From Acidimicrobiales bacterium (GTDB taxonomy: Bacteria; Actinomycetota; Acidimicrobiia; Acidimicrobiales; Acidimicrobilacustridaceae): DNA of 64,000 nucleotides. Below, in pieces: positions 51,047-58,774 of this stretch (its first letter is position 1; the number at the start of each line of letters is the position of its first letter). The position numbers and the translations under genes were made by a program. The DNA lies in the NCBI GenBank assembly GCA_030830565.1, contig JAURMR010000043.1, positions 1-64,000 on the forward strand, written 5' to 3'. The notes beneath the pieces are model-generated. The model did not search any database, was not told the origin of the DNA, and saw only the letters and a program-made list of their open reading frames with translations.

Positions 51047-51817
51047 ATGGCAGTCTCCGCAGAAAAGATCGATGCGCACGCTCTTGAGGCCGCTCGTCGC
51101 GTCATCAGTGAATCGGCCACCGTTGCTGTTCTCACTGGCGCTGGAATTAGCACTGACTCAGGAATCCCCGATTTCCGCGGTCCGAATGGTGTTTGGACAA
51201 GAAATCCTGACGCCGAGAAGCGATCAACGATTCAGCACTACTTGGCCGATCCTCAAGTGCGGCGCGACGCGTGGCAGATTCGGCTCGATTCGGACATGTT
51301 CACTGCGTCGCCCAACGACGGCCATCGAGCGCTTGTTGGTCTGGAGCAGTCGGGGCGGCTTCACACCCTGGTTACCCAGAACATTGATGGGCTGCATGTC
51401 ATCGCCGGAAGTTCACCCGACAAAGTGGTGGAAATTCATGGCACGGTGCACCGGTGGGAATGTGTCGATTGTGGAGCGCGCGGCCCGATGGACGAAGCCC
51501 TTGACCGTGTTCGAGCGGGGGACCCTGACCCGGCATGTCCCATCTGTGGCGGAATTATGAAGTCCGCCACGATTATGTTTGGCCAATCGCTAGTGACCGC
51601 TGATCTCATGAGGGCGGAACTCGCAGCAACCGAAGCCGATGTGCTGCTCGCTGTTGGCACGAGTCTGACGGTGTACCCAATTGCCGCGATGGTACAGATC
51701 GCTCTCGAGGCTGGCCGCTCCGTTGTAATCGTGAACGCACAATCAACGCCGTTTGACCCTCAGGCGACAGTGGTGGTGCAAGGGTCGGCTTCGGAGATTC
51801 TTCCCGCCATTCTTTGA
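51047..51817 (+). CDS. cobB: Sirtuin-type NAD-dependent protein deacylase
   Basis: Removes acyl groups from lysines using NAD+. The 256 residues have G-A-G-I-S-T-D-S-G-I-P-D-F-R (31-44), T-Q-N-I-D-G-L-H (110-117), catalytic His 131 in V-E-I-H-G-T-V, and zinc Cys 139, 142, 164 and 167 (C-V-D-C, C-P-I-C). Ends with V-N-A-Q-S-T-P. ATG 51047 fits; the frame is open further upstream without similarity. Names cobB/npdA are used for this family. Confidence 0.93.
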   Translation: MAVSAEKIDAHALEAARRVISESATVAVLTGAGISTDSGIPDFRGPNGVWTRNPDAEKRSTIQHYLADPQVRRDAWQIRLDSDMFTASPNDGHRALVGLEQSGRLHTLVTQNIDGLHVIAGSSPDKVVEIHGTVHRWECVDCGARGPMDEALDRVRAGDPDPACPICGGIMKSATIMFGQSLVTADLMRAELAATEADVLLAVGTSLTVYPIAAMVQIALEAGRSVVIVNAQSTPFDPQATVVVQGSASEILPAIL

Positions 51818-51854
51818 TCTCCCTGCGAGGGTGGCAGAAAGCCGACCTAATCGG

Positions 51855-51860
51855 TAGGGT
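51855..51860 (+). promoter_or_regulatory. Candidate -10 box (TAGGGT) of the rhodanese-MoeB gene
   Basis: TAGGGT is 52 nt before the ATG at 51913 and overlaps a small inverted repeat CCTA-ATCGG-TAGG (51846-51858). The leader has AGAGG at 51901-51905. Confidence 0.3.
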
Positions 51861-51912
51861 TTTACTCCCAAGCACCCAATGTGCATGCTCCCCCGAGTAG
51901 TAGAGGCAGACC

Positions 51913-53091
51913 ATGGCGACTTTCCGAGACCTTCTCTCGCAGACCAAAAGCCAGATAACCGAGATCGAACCAGCCGAGGCTGAGGCACTACGCGCCCAAC
52001 CCACCACCGTGTTTCTTGATGTTCGCGAGCCCGATGAGTTCGAACAGGGCGCCATCCCCAACGCGGTGTACATCCCTCGTGGCCACCTCGAGGCACAGGT
52101 GGAAAGTCGCATTCCCGATCGGAACTCGAAGGTCGTCGTGTTCTGCGCCGGCGGCGTTCGTTCCGCCTTTGCCGCCAAGACTCTTGGCGAGCTTGGATAC
52201 ACCGATGTCCTTTCAATGAATGGCGGCTTCAATGCCTGGAAAGATCAGGGTCGCGATTGGTCGGCGCCGCGCACACTTTCAGCAGAACAGCGCAATCGTT
52301 ATCAGCGCCATCTTCTCCTTCCCGAGGTGGGTGAAGAAGGGCAGCTGAAGCTTCTTGATGCAAAGGTGCTTCTTCTTGGTGCTGGAGGCCTTGGTTCACC
52401 TTCGGCGCTCTATCTCGCCGCTGCCGGCGTTGGAACAATTGGAATTATCGACATGGATGTCGTCGATGAATCCAACCTTCAGCGCCAGATCATTCACAAC
52501 ATTGAGCGTGTTGGAATGCGCAAGGTCGAGTCGGCGGCCAAGACGCTGCAGTTGCTGAACCCTGAAGTCAACGTCATCACTCACGACATGCGTCTCGACG
52601 CATCGAACGTTGTTGAACTGCTTTCGCAGTATGACCTCGTGGTCGATGGCGCAGACAACTTCCCGAGCCGTTACCTCCTTAATGACGCGTCGCTGAAGAC
52701 GGGAACACCGGTTGTGCACGGTTCGATTTTCCGTTTCGAAGGTCAAGTCACGGTGTTCCTTCCTCACGATGGCCCTTGCTACCGCTGCTTCTTGCCTGAG
52801 CCGCCACCGCCGGAACTTGCTCCCTCGTGTGCCGAAGCTGGTGTGCTGGGTGTTCTGCCGGGCATCGTTGGCTCAATTCAGGCGATCGAGGCGATCAAGC
52901 TCCTGCTTGGTCTTGGTGATTCCCTGTCTGGCCGTTTGATGGCCTATGACAGCCTCGAGCAGTCGTTCATGACCTACAAGATCCGTCGTGATCCGAAGTG
53001 CCCGGCGTGCTCTATCGAGCCACAAGAAATCGTGATTGCTGAGTACGACCAGTACTGCACCCCGCACGCACCGCATTTCGCTTCTCGATAG
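51913..53091 (+). CDS. moeB: Rhodanese-ThiF fusion, MoeB/MoeZ-like sulfur-carrier adenylyltransferase
   Basis: Activates the C-terminus of a sulfur-carrier protein and supplies sulfur. In 392 residues the rhodanese domain comes first (about 15-118; F-L-D-V-R-E-P-D-E-F, active Cys 78 in V-V-F-C-A-G-G-V-R-S) and the ThiF/MoeB adenylyltransferase second (about 125-390; LLLGAGGLGSPSALYLAAAG, D-G-A-D-N-F-P-S-R-Y, zinc C-Y-R-C and C-P-A-C). In mycobacterial MoeZ and eukaryotic MOCS3 the rhodanese is C-terminal, so the order is reversed. The partner carrier protein is not in the window. Confidence 0.9.
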   Translation: MATFRDLLSQTKSQITEIEPAEAEALRAQPTTVFLDVREPDEFEQGAIPNAVYIPRGHLEAQVESRIPDRNSKVVVFCAGGVRSAFAAKTLGELGYTDVLSMNGGFNAWKDQGRDWSAPRTLSAEQRNRYQRHLLLPEVGEEGQLKLLDAKVLLLGAGGLGSPSALYLAAAGVGTIGIIDMDVVDESNLQRQIIHNIERVGMRKVESAAKTLQLLNPEVNVITHDMRLDASNVVELLSQYDLVVDGADNFPSRYLLNDASLKTGTPVVHGSIFRFEGQVTVFLPHDGPCYRCFLPEPPPPELAPSCAEAGVLGVLPGIVGSIQAIEAIKLLLGLGDSLSGRLMAYDSLEQSFMTYKIRRDPKCPACSIEPQEIVIAEYDQYCTPHAPHFASR

Positions 53092-53167
53092 CTGCGTTTC
53101 CGTCGCATCGTGGTCATCGCCGCAGACTTGGCGGTGCGAAGCGGTGTTCGGCGGAGGGTTGCTCGCA

Positions 53168-53182
53168 AATTGCTTCGCAATT
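53168..53182. terminator. Hairpin in the moeB-flippase gap
   Basis: AATTGC-TTC-GCAATT forms a perfect 6-bp stem 77 nt after the moeB stop. A T run (ATTTTTC) occurs only about 20 nt later, so terminator function is doubtful. The rest of the 156-bp gap shows nothing recognised. Confidence 0.25.
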
Positions 53183-53247
53183 AGGAATAGTCGGAAACCT
53201 ATTTTTCATTCCCACTGTCGCTCTGTCAGGGGCTTGGGCATGCGAAC

Positions 53248-54585
53248 ATGGTTCGGATGAAGAAGAAGATCACCGCAGGAGCGGCAAAAGTTAAAAGTGC
53301 CGTGCCCGGTGGAGCAGCCTCAATTGGCCTCGGCATCGCGATCGCCTCAATTGCGTCGTACATCTTTGTTGTCATCACGCTGAACACACTCGACAGTGGA
53401 GCGAAAGCGGCGTTCTCTGCGTTTTGGGCTGTCATTTTCGTGGTCGGCCCGGGTTTTTTCCTTCCTATGGAGCAGGAAGTCGGGAGAGCCGTCGCCCACC
53501 GACGAGCGCAAGGCGACGGAAGCCGTCCACTTGTGGCGAAGGCGTTCAAACTGGGAGCGGGGCTGACGGTCCTTTTGATCATTGCGACGATTGCGCTTTC
53601 GCCGCTGCTTTCGAAAGAGATCTATGACGGAGACGAGTTCTTCACCGTTGCTCTTGCTGTGAGTTTGGTGTCGTTCTTCCTCTTGCACCTTTCAAGAGGA
53701 GTCCTTGCCGGTGAAGGTCGATTCCGTCCCTACGCTGAGATCATCGCTATTGACGCAGTCGTGCGGTTGGTCATGGCGATCGGACTCGTCCTGGCTGGTG
53801 TGACCTCTGCGGGAATCTTTGCGCTGTGTATTGGTTTGGCACCTTTGGTCGCTCTGCCGTTTGCCCTTCGTGGACAACGTCAGATTCTTCAACCGGGAAC
53901 CGACGCACCATTCGTCGAACTTTCGAAGAATCTGGGCTGGTTGCTCGCCGGCTCGGTTTTCATGCAGGCCCTCGCGTACTCGCCTCTGCTCGGCGTGAAC
54001 CTTCTCGGAGGTCCCGAAGACGAATTGATTGTCGCTGGGTTTGCCTCAGCATTCTTTATCGCTCGACTTCCCATTTTGGCCTTCGGTGCGATTCAAGGAG
54101 TTCTCCTGCCCAAACTCGCCGGCTTGGCGGGCAGCGGGCAGAAGGACGAGTTTAAAAGTGGACTTGAAAAGTTGCTCGCCCTCGTTGTGGGCATCGCGAT
54201 TCTCGGTACCGTTGGTGCGTTTGTACTTGGCCCAACCGTCGGCAAAATTCTCTTCAAAGATTTCACCATGAGCGCAAACGGACTCGCGTTACTCGCAGCC
54301 GGCAGCGGCGTGTTCATCATTGCGCTTACTCTCGCGCAGGCACTCATGGCTCTTGGCGGTCATCGAATGACTGCAATTGCATGGTGTCTCGGTCTGCTCA
54401 CCGCAATCGGATGCATGGCACTGATTGGCGGACTTGAGGCTCGTGTGGACTTCGGCTTCCTTATCGGTTCCGCTCTTGTAACGGTTGTCATGTTTGTCGC
54501 CGTTCTTCGCCGCCGTTCGCAAATGGACGATGTCGGCGTTGGTGCACTTGTGGAAGCGATTGAACACGAACCGATTGATATCTGA
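53248..54585 (+). CDS. Polysaccharide flippase-like membrane protein
   Basis: A 445-residue protein with about 12 membrane helices of the MOP/flippase type (Wzx-like). It starts with a basic N-terminus, then I-G-L-G-I-A-I-A-S-I-A-S-Y-I-F-V, F-L-P-M-E-Q-E-V-G-R-A-V-A-H-R-R (a loop common in actinobacterial members), H-L-S-R-G-V-L-A-G-E-G-R-F-R and ends with an acidic tail. It would flip lipid-linked glycans across the membrane. The following methyltransferase shares one base (TGATG), so they are coupled. Confidence 0.8.
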   Translation: MVRMKKKITAGAAKVKSAVPGGAASIGLGIAIASIASYIFVVITLNTLDSGAKAAFSAFWAVIFVVGPGFFLPMEQEVGRAVAHRRAQGDGSRPLVAKAFKLGAGLTVLLIIATIALSPLLSKEIYDGDEFFTVALAVSLVSFFLLHLSRGVLAGEGRFRPYAEIIAIDAVVRLVMAIGLVLAGVTSAGIFALCIGLAPLVALPFALRGQRQILQPGTDAPFVELSKNLGWLLAGSVFMQALAYSPLLGVNLLGGPEDELIVAGFASAFFIARLPILAFGAIQGVLLPKLAGLAGSGQKDEFKSGLEKLLALVVGIAILGTVGAFVLGPTVGKILFKDFTMSANGLALLAAGSGVFIIALTLAQALMALGGHRMTAIAWCLGLLTAIGCMALIGGLEARVDFGFLIGSALVTVVMFVAVLRRRSQMDDVGVGALVEAIEHEPIDI

Positions 54586-55181
54586 TGAACGCCGATACCT
54601 CAGGGGAGTGGTACACCGACCGGCTCCAGCGAATCTCCGGACGAGGCTGGAAGCGGTTCGTGCCTGATCCCTACCGTTGGAATCTGCGTCGATTGAATCT
54701 CGGTCGCACTCTCGATATCGGCTGCGGGATCGGTCGTTGTCTCGCGTTTCTCGACGGCAACGGTGTCGGTGTCGATCACAACGAAAAGTCCGTTGAGGTC
54801 TGTCGCTCACGAGGGCTCGAGGCCTACACCCCATCTGAGTTCCAGAAGATCGACGCGGGCGTGTTCGACTCGATCCTGCTCTCACATGTTCTTGAGCACA
54901 CGACGGAGGAGGAGGGGACCGAACTCATTCAGTCCTACCTTCCGTTTTTAAAGCCTGGCGGAAGGTTGTTGCTCGTCACCCCGCAGATGGCCGGACAGCG
55001 ATCGGATCCCACGCATGTGCGGTTCCTCGATCGGGCAGCACTCCACCATCAAATCGTTGACCTTGGCGGAACAGATATCCAGACCCGCTCATTCCCGTTT
55101 CCTGCCGTTGTTGGCAAGGTGTTTCGATACAACGAGTCTCACGCCATCGGATCATTTGTTGGTGCCGTTTCAACTGATTGA
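54585..55181 (+). CDS. SAM-dependent methyltransferase
   Basis: A 198-residue class I enzyme with L-D-I-G-C-G-I-G-R-C-L (motif I, about residue 43), V-G-V-D-H-N-E-K-S-V-E, S-I-L-L-S-H-V-L-E-H-T (motif IV) and L-K-P-G-G-R-L-L-L-V-T-P-Q. Y-R-W-N-L-R-R-L-N-L near residue 30 is typical of methyltransferases in cell-surface glycan clusters. Coupled to the flippase-like gene, so its substrate is probably a glycan or lipid carrier. Confidence 0.82.
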   Translation: MNADTSGEWYTDRLQRISGRGWKRFVPDPYRWNLRRLNLGRTLDIGCGIGRCLAFLDGNGVGVDHNEKSVEVCRSRGLEAYTPSEFQKIDAGVFDSILLSHVLEHTTEEEGTELIQSYLPFLKPGGRLLLVTPQMAGQRSDPTHVRFLDRAALHHQIVDLGGTDIQTRSFPFPAVVGKVFRYNESHAIGSFVGAVSTD

Positions 55182-55261
55182 TCGGCAGTTACACTGAAAT
55201 CTGGGCGGAGAAGCACGTTTCACGCGTGCGTTCTGTTTTGTGCGTTCTGTTCGAGGTGTGC

Positions 55262-57535
55262 ATGTCCGTCCCGAAAAACTTCCCGCAGCTGAAGCTCCGC
55301 CGATCTTTTTGGCGTGCGAGCGCAGTGCTTGGGTTTTTCGTAGCGGTCGCAATCGGACTGACTGGGTGTCTCCCCGGCGTGGTTGCTTCGCCAACATCTG
55401 GGCTCAGCTACGGCAAGGGCCCGCTTGATGCGATCCGCGATGCGGCGGACCGCACCACGACCTCGGGCCCGTATTCGCAGTGTGGGCTGACATCGATCGA
55501 GTTGGCCGTAATGATGATGGTGCCGACCTATTTCGAAGCAGGTGGTTCTGTCCCTTCACCTATGACTCTGTCTCGTTTCGACAATGTCGGCGTCTGGTCG
55601 GTGAATGCGAATCTTTTCGCTTTTGGCCAGACATCGGGGCCGTACGTCAATGCGTTCTTCAGCCCCGGTATCGGTTTATGGCAGTTTGACTCTGCAGGAG
55701 GCTGGGATCTCACTGCAGCTGACGCGATCGATGTCGTGACTGCGTCGAACGCCGCAGCGACGTATATCGCTTCCAAATGGTGCGATGCATCGCGCGACCC
55801 TTATTGGAATGCGAATCCGCAACGCCGTCGGGCCTATGCCTGGGGTGCTTGGTACGGGTGTCGGGCTTCGACGACATCGGCCCCCTGTGAGGATCGCTAT
55901 CAGCAGCTCGTTCTCGAAGGCGCTATCAACTCTGCGCAGGACGTTGGCGTGGACACAACCGGCGGAATGTCGTTACGAAATTGCGATGTCGTGGGTCTCG
56001 GAACGAATCTTCCCTGCTGGTATGTGAACCCGGCGAACGCGCAGGGTTCACGATGGTGGACTGGGGGCACGTACGACCCTGCCAATCCAAATGGTCCAAC
56101 TCCGCTCCCGAAACCGTTTTACGTGGTGCGTGCAAACGGTCGTGAATACCGCATTTGGTTGAAGGCCGATACTGGTTACGACATTGGAATTACGGCGTCG
56201 CATCCAGTTCGAACGAACGCGCGAACTTCAATCGTTTGGGAACGGCAGGCCAGTCTCTGTGACAAAACAGTCTCGCGAGGCGAGTGTGCAGGAGGGCCAC
56301 CCATCGGTGTCCTTGATTCTGTCATTGCGAGTTCCTCGGGTGCAGGCAACGTTCGTGTCACAGGTTGGGCTTGGGATCGCGACACGGCTGGTCAAGTCCC
56401 GATCCACGTCTATGTCGGTGCTATTGGACACGCAGTAACAACTGGTGGATCCCGTGGGGATGTCGCTGCCGCGTATCCGGGAGCTCCGGGTAACACCGGT
56501 TTCGACGTGACATTGCCGGCTGGTATTGGTCCGCAACGCGTTTGTGCCTTCGCCATTGATGTCGGTGGAGTGCTCGGCAATCCGTCACTGGGATGTCGCG
56601 ATGTCGTCATCACCACAACACCCCGTGGAACATTTGATTCTGTTGCGGCTCGACCTGGTGCAATTGATATTTCGGGATGGTCAGTCATTCCTGGCGACCC
56701 TTCGAGCCTCGCAATCGTTTCGGTCGACGGCGTCGTGAAATCGCGTTTGGCCAGAACGGTGAATCGTCCCGATGTTCAGGCCGGAATCGCTGGCGTTGAA
56801 CTCGCTACCGGATTTACTGGATCAATTGAAGTGACCGGCGGTCGCCATGTTGTTTGTCTCACGACCGGTTCGTTACCCATCGGTTCACTGGGTTGTCGGG
56901 TGGTCGAATCGCCAGGAGGCTCACCGTTTGGTGCGCTTGACGTCGTTTCCTCGCGACTTGGTGGTGTGCGTGTCGTCGGTTGGGCGGTCGATCCCGATGT
57001 TGTGAGTCCCAGCACGATTCATGTCTATGTAAATGGTGTCGGGTATTCACTCACGGCAAACGCGAATCGACCCGACATTGGTGGTGGGCTACCTGCCTAC
57101 GGTCCGGCCCATGGTTTCTCGGCGGATTTGCCGGCGCCGGGTGGTTCAGTGAACGTCTGTGCCTACGCCATCAACGTTGGCATCGGTTCACACTCGCTTC
57201 TCGGATGTCGAACGACCACGGTGCCGACTGGTTCACCGTTTGGTGTGATCGACACGCTTGTCCGCTCCGGTAACTCGGTGACGGGCTCGGGATGGGTGAT
57301 TGATCCCGATACCGCAGCATCAATCCCGGTCCATGTGTATGTGAACGGCGCTGGCTACGCAGTGGTTGCGAATGGCAACCGTCCCGATGTGGCCGGTGGC
57401 CTGCCTGCCTATGGCCCTGCACACGGCTATTCGTTCTCTTTTCCCGTGGCATCGGGGTCGGCGACGGTCTGCATTTACGGCATTGAGAGCGCAGGTTCGG
57501 GAGGCAATGTGCTGCTTGGTTGTCGGACGATCTGA
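55262..57535 (+). CDS. Exported lipoprotein with lysozyme-like head and four ~100-residue repeats
   Basis: From ATG 55262 there are 757 residues: signal peptide with lipobox L-T-G-C (Cys 36), an N-terminal domain (about 60-330) with T-Y-F-E-A-G-G, G-I-G-L-W-Q-F-D-S-A-G-G-W-D and A-A-T-Y-I-A-S-K-W-C that resembles lysozyme/transglycosylase folds, with Glu as possible acid, and four C-terminal repeats. Repeat cores are G-W-A-x-D-P-D, I-H-V-Y-V-N-G, A-N-x-N-R-P-D, Y-G-P-A-H-G and L-G-C-R. The same repeats are in the GH25 protein two genes on. Enzymatic activity is inference. Confidence 0.75.
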   Translation: MSVPKNFPQLKLRRSFWRASAVLGFFVAVAIGLTGCLPGVVASPTSGLSYGKGPLDAIRDAADRTTTSGPYSQCGLTSIELAVMMMVPTYFEAGGSVPSPMTLSRFDNVGVWSVNANLFAFGQTSGPYVNAFFSPGIGLWQFDSAGGWDLTAADAIDVVTASNAAATYIASKWCDASRDPYWNANPQRRRAYAWGAWYGCRASTTSAPCEDRYQQLVLEGAINSAQDVGVDTTGGMSLRNCDVVGLGTNLPCWYVNPANAQGSRWWTGGTYDPANPNGPTPLPKPFYVVRANGREYRIWLKADTGYDIGITASHPVRTNARTSIVWERQASLCDKTVSRGECAGGPPIGVLDSVIASSSGAGNVRVTGWAWDRDTAGQVPIHVYVGAIGHAVTTGGSRGDVAAAYPGAPGNTGFDVTLPAGIGPQRVCAFAIDVGGVLGNPSLGCRDVVITTTPRGTFDSVAARPGAIDISGWSVIPGDPSSLAIVSVDGVVKSRLARTVNRPDVQAGIAGVELATGFTGSIEVTGGRHVVCLTTGSLPIGSLGCRVVESPGGSPFGALDVVSSRLGGVRVVGWAVDPDVVSPSTIHVYVNGVGYSLTANANRPDIGGGLPAYGPAHGFSADLPAPGGSVNVCAYAINVGIGSHSLLGCRTTTVPTGSPFGVIDTLVRSGNSVTGSGWVIDPDTAASIPVHVYVNGAGYAVVANGNRPDVAGGLPAYGPAHGYSFSFPVASGSATVCIYGIESAGSGGNVLLGCRTI
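56299..57532 (+). repeat. Four ~100-residue coding repeats in the lipoprotein gene
   Basis: Units begin near 56299, 56622, 56917 and 57230, each about 300 bp. Units 3 and 4 are the most alike; unit 2 is divergent. Each unit holds two Cys (V-C-x-Y-x-I-x and L-G-C-R) that may form a disulfide. Confidence 0.85.
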
Positions 57536-57616
57536 GGCCGTCCTGGGGTAGATCACGCAGTCTTCGCCGCCCTACCAAAGGGGTGTCCGAAGGCGGCCCC
57601 TGCTAGAAACATCGCT

Positions 57617-58711
57617 GTGAAGGGACTCATTCTCTCCGGCGGCGCCGGCACACGATTACGGCCAATTACCCATACCAGCGCCAAGCAGCTGGTCCCGGTG
57701 GCCAACAAGCCCATTCTGTTTTTCGGAATCGAAGACATGGTCGAAGCCGGGATCACTGAAATCGGTATCGTCACAGGCGACACCGGTCCCGAAATCCAAG
57801 CGGCCGTCGGCGACGGTTCCCGCTGGGGGGCCAAGGTCACCTACATCCCGCAAGATGCTCCGCTCGGCCTGGCTCATTGCGTTCTGATTGCTCAAGAGTT
57901 CCTCGGTGACGACGACTTTGTGATGTACCTCGGCGACAATTTGCTTCGCCAAGGCATCGCGGAATTCGTCGAAAGCTTTGAAGCCGATCACGCGGAATCG
58001 CGCGCCGGCGATGCGCAGGTTCCGTCAGCGCAGATCCTGTTGGCCCGTGTCCCAGATCCTCAGCGCTTCGGTGTGGCCGAGATCGGTGCTGACGGGGAAG
58101 TTACGCAACTTGTCGAAAAGCCCCTCGAACCAAAGTCCGATCTCGCGCTTGTAGGCGTGTACCTGTTTGATCGCCACATCCACGATGCTGTTGCTGCGAT
58201 CGAGCCGTCACCACGAGGCGAACTTGAAATAACTGACGCAATCCAGTGGCTTATCGACAATGGACATCGAGTTCGTCACGAGGTTCTTGACGGTTGGTGG
58301 AAGGACACCGGCAAACTCGAACCACTCCTTGAGGGAAATCGACTTGTTCTCGACATGCTCAACGCGTCGAATTCCGGAACTGTCGATACCACCTCGGTTC
58401 TCGAAGGAATTGTTGTGATCGAGGCTGGTGCAGAAGTCATTAACTCGACATTGCGTGGACCTGTGATTATCGGTGAAGGCGCGCGAATTGTTGACAGCAC
58501 GATTGGCCCGTACGCGTCGATTTACTTCGACTGTGAAATCGTCGATAGCGAAATTGAAAATTCCGTGATTCTTGAACAATCGCGAATCACCGGGATTCAT
58601 TCGATTGCAGATTCCTTGGTGGGTAAGCAGGTTGAAGTACGTCGATCGCAGCGCGAACCGCATGCCAATCGCTTGATGATCGGTGATCATTCGGTTGTAG
58701 AACTCGACTGA
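57617..58711 (+). CDS. rmlA: Glucose-1-phosphate thymidylyltransferase, long form (StrD/RmlA type)
   Basis: First step to dTDP-L-rhamnose: glucose-1-phosphate plus dTTP to dTDP-glucose. The 364 residues exceed the ~290 of short RmlA because a left-handed beta-helix (about 245-364; hexad repeats such as V-I-E-A-G-A, I-I-G-E-G-A-R-I) is added, as in StrD-type enzymes. Nucleotidyl core: L-S-G-G-A-G-T-R-L-R-P-I-T, K-Q-L-V-P-V-A-N-K-P, Y-L-G-D-N, V-E-K-P. GTG start. The rest of the pathway (rmlC, rmlB, rmlD) lies after the GH25 gene. Confidence 0.9.
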   Translation: MKGLILSGGAGTRLRPITHTSAKQLVPVANKPILFFGIEDMVEAGITEIGIVTGDTGPEIQAAVGDGSRWGAKVTYIPQDAPLGLAHCVLIAQEFLGDDDFVMYLGDNLLRQGIAEFVESFEADHAESRAGDAQVPSAQILLARVPDPQRFGVAEIGADGEVTQLVEKPLEPKSDLALVGVYLFDRHIHDAVAAIEPSPRGELEITDAIQWLIDNGHRVRHEVLDGWWKDTGKLEPLLEGNRLVLDMLNASNSGTVDTTSVLEGIVVIEAGAEVINSTLRGPVIIGEGARIVDSTIGPYASIYFDCEIVDSEIENSVILEQSRITGIHSIADSLVGKQVEVRRSQREPHANRLMIGDHSVVELD

Positions 58712-58774
58712 AGTCGTCGATTCGCTGGATTTCCTTGATGGACAGGGGAGAATGCAGGCGACGTCAAAATTCGG

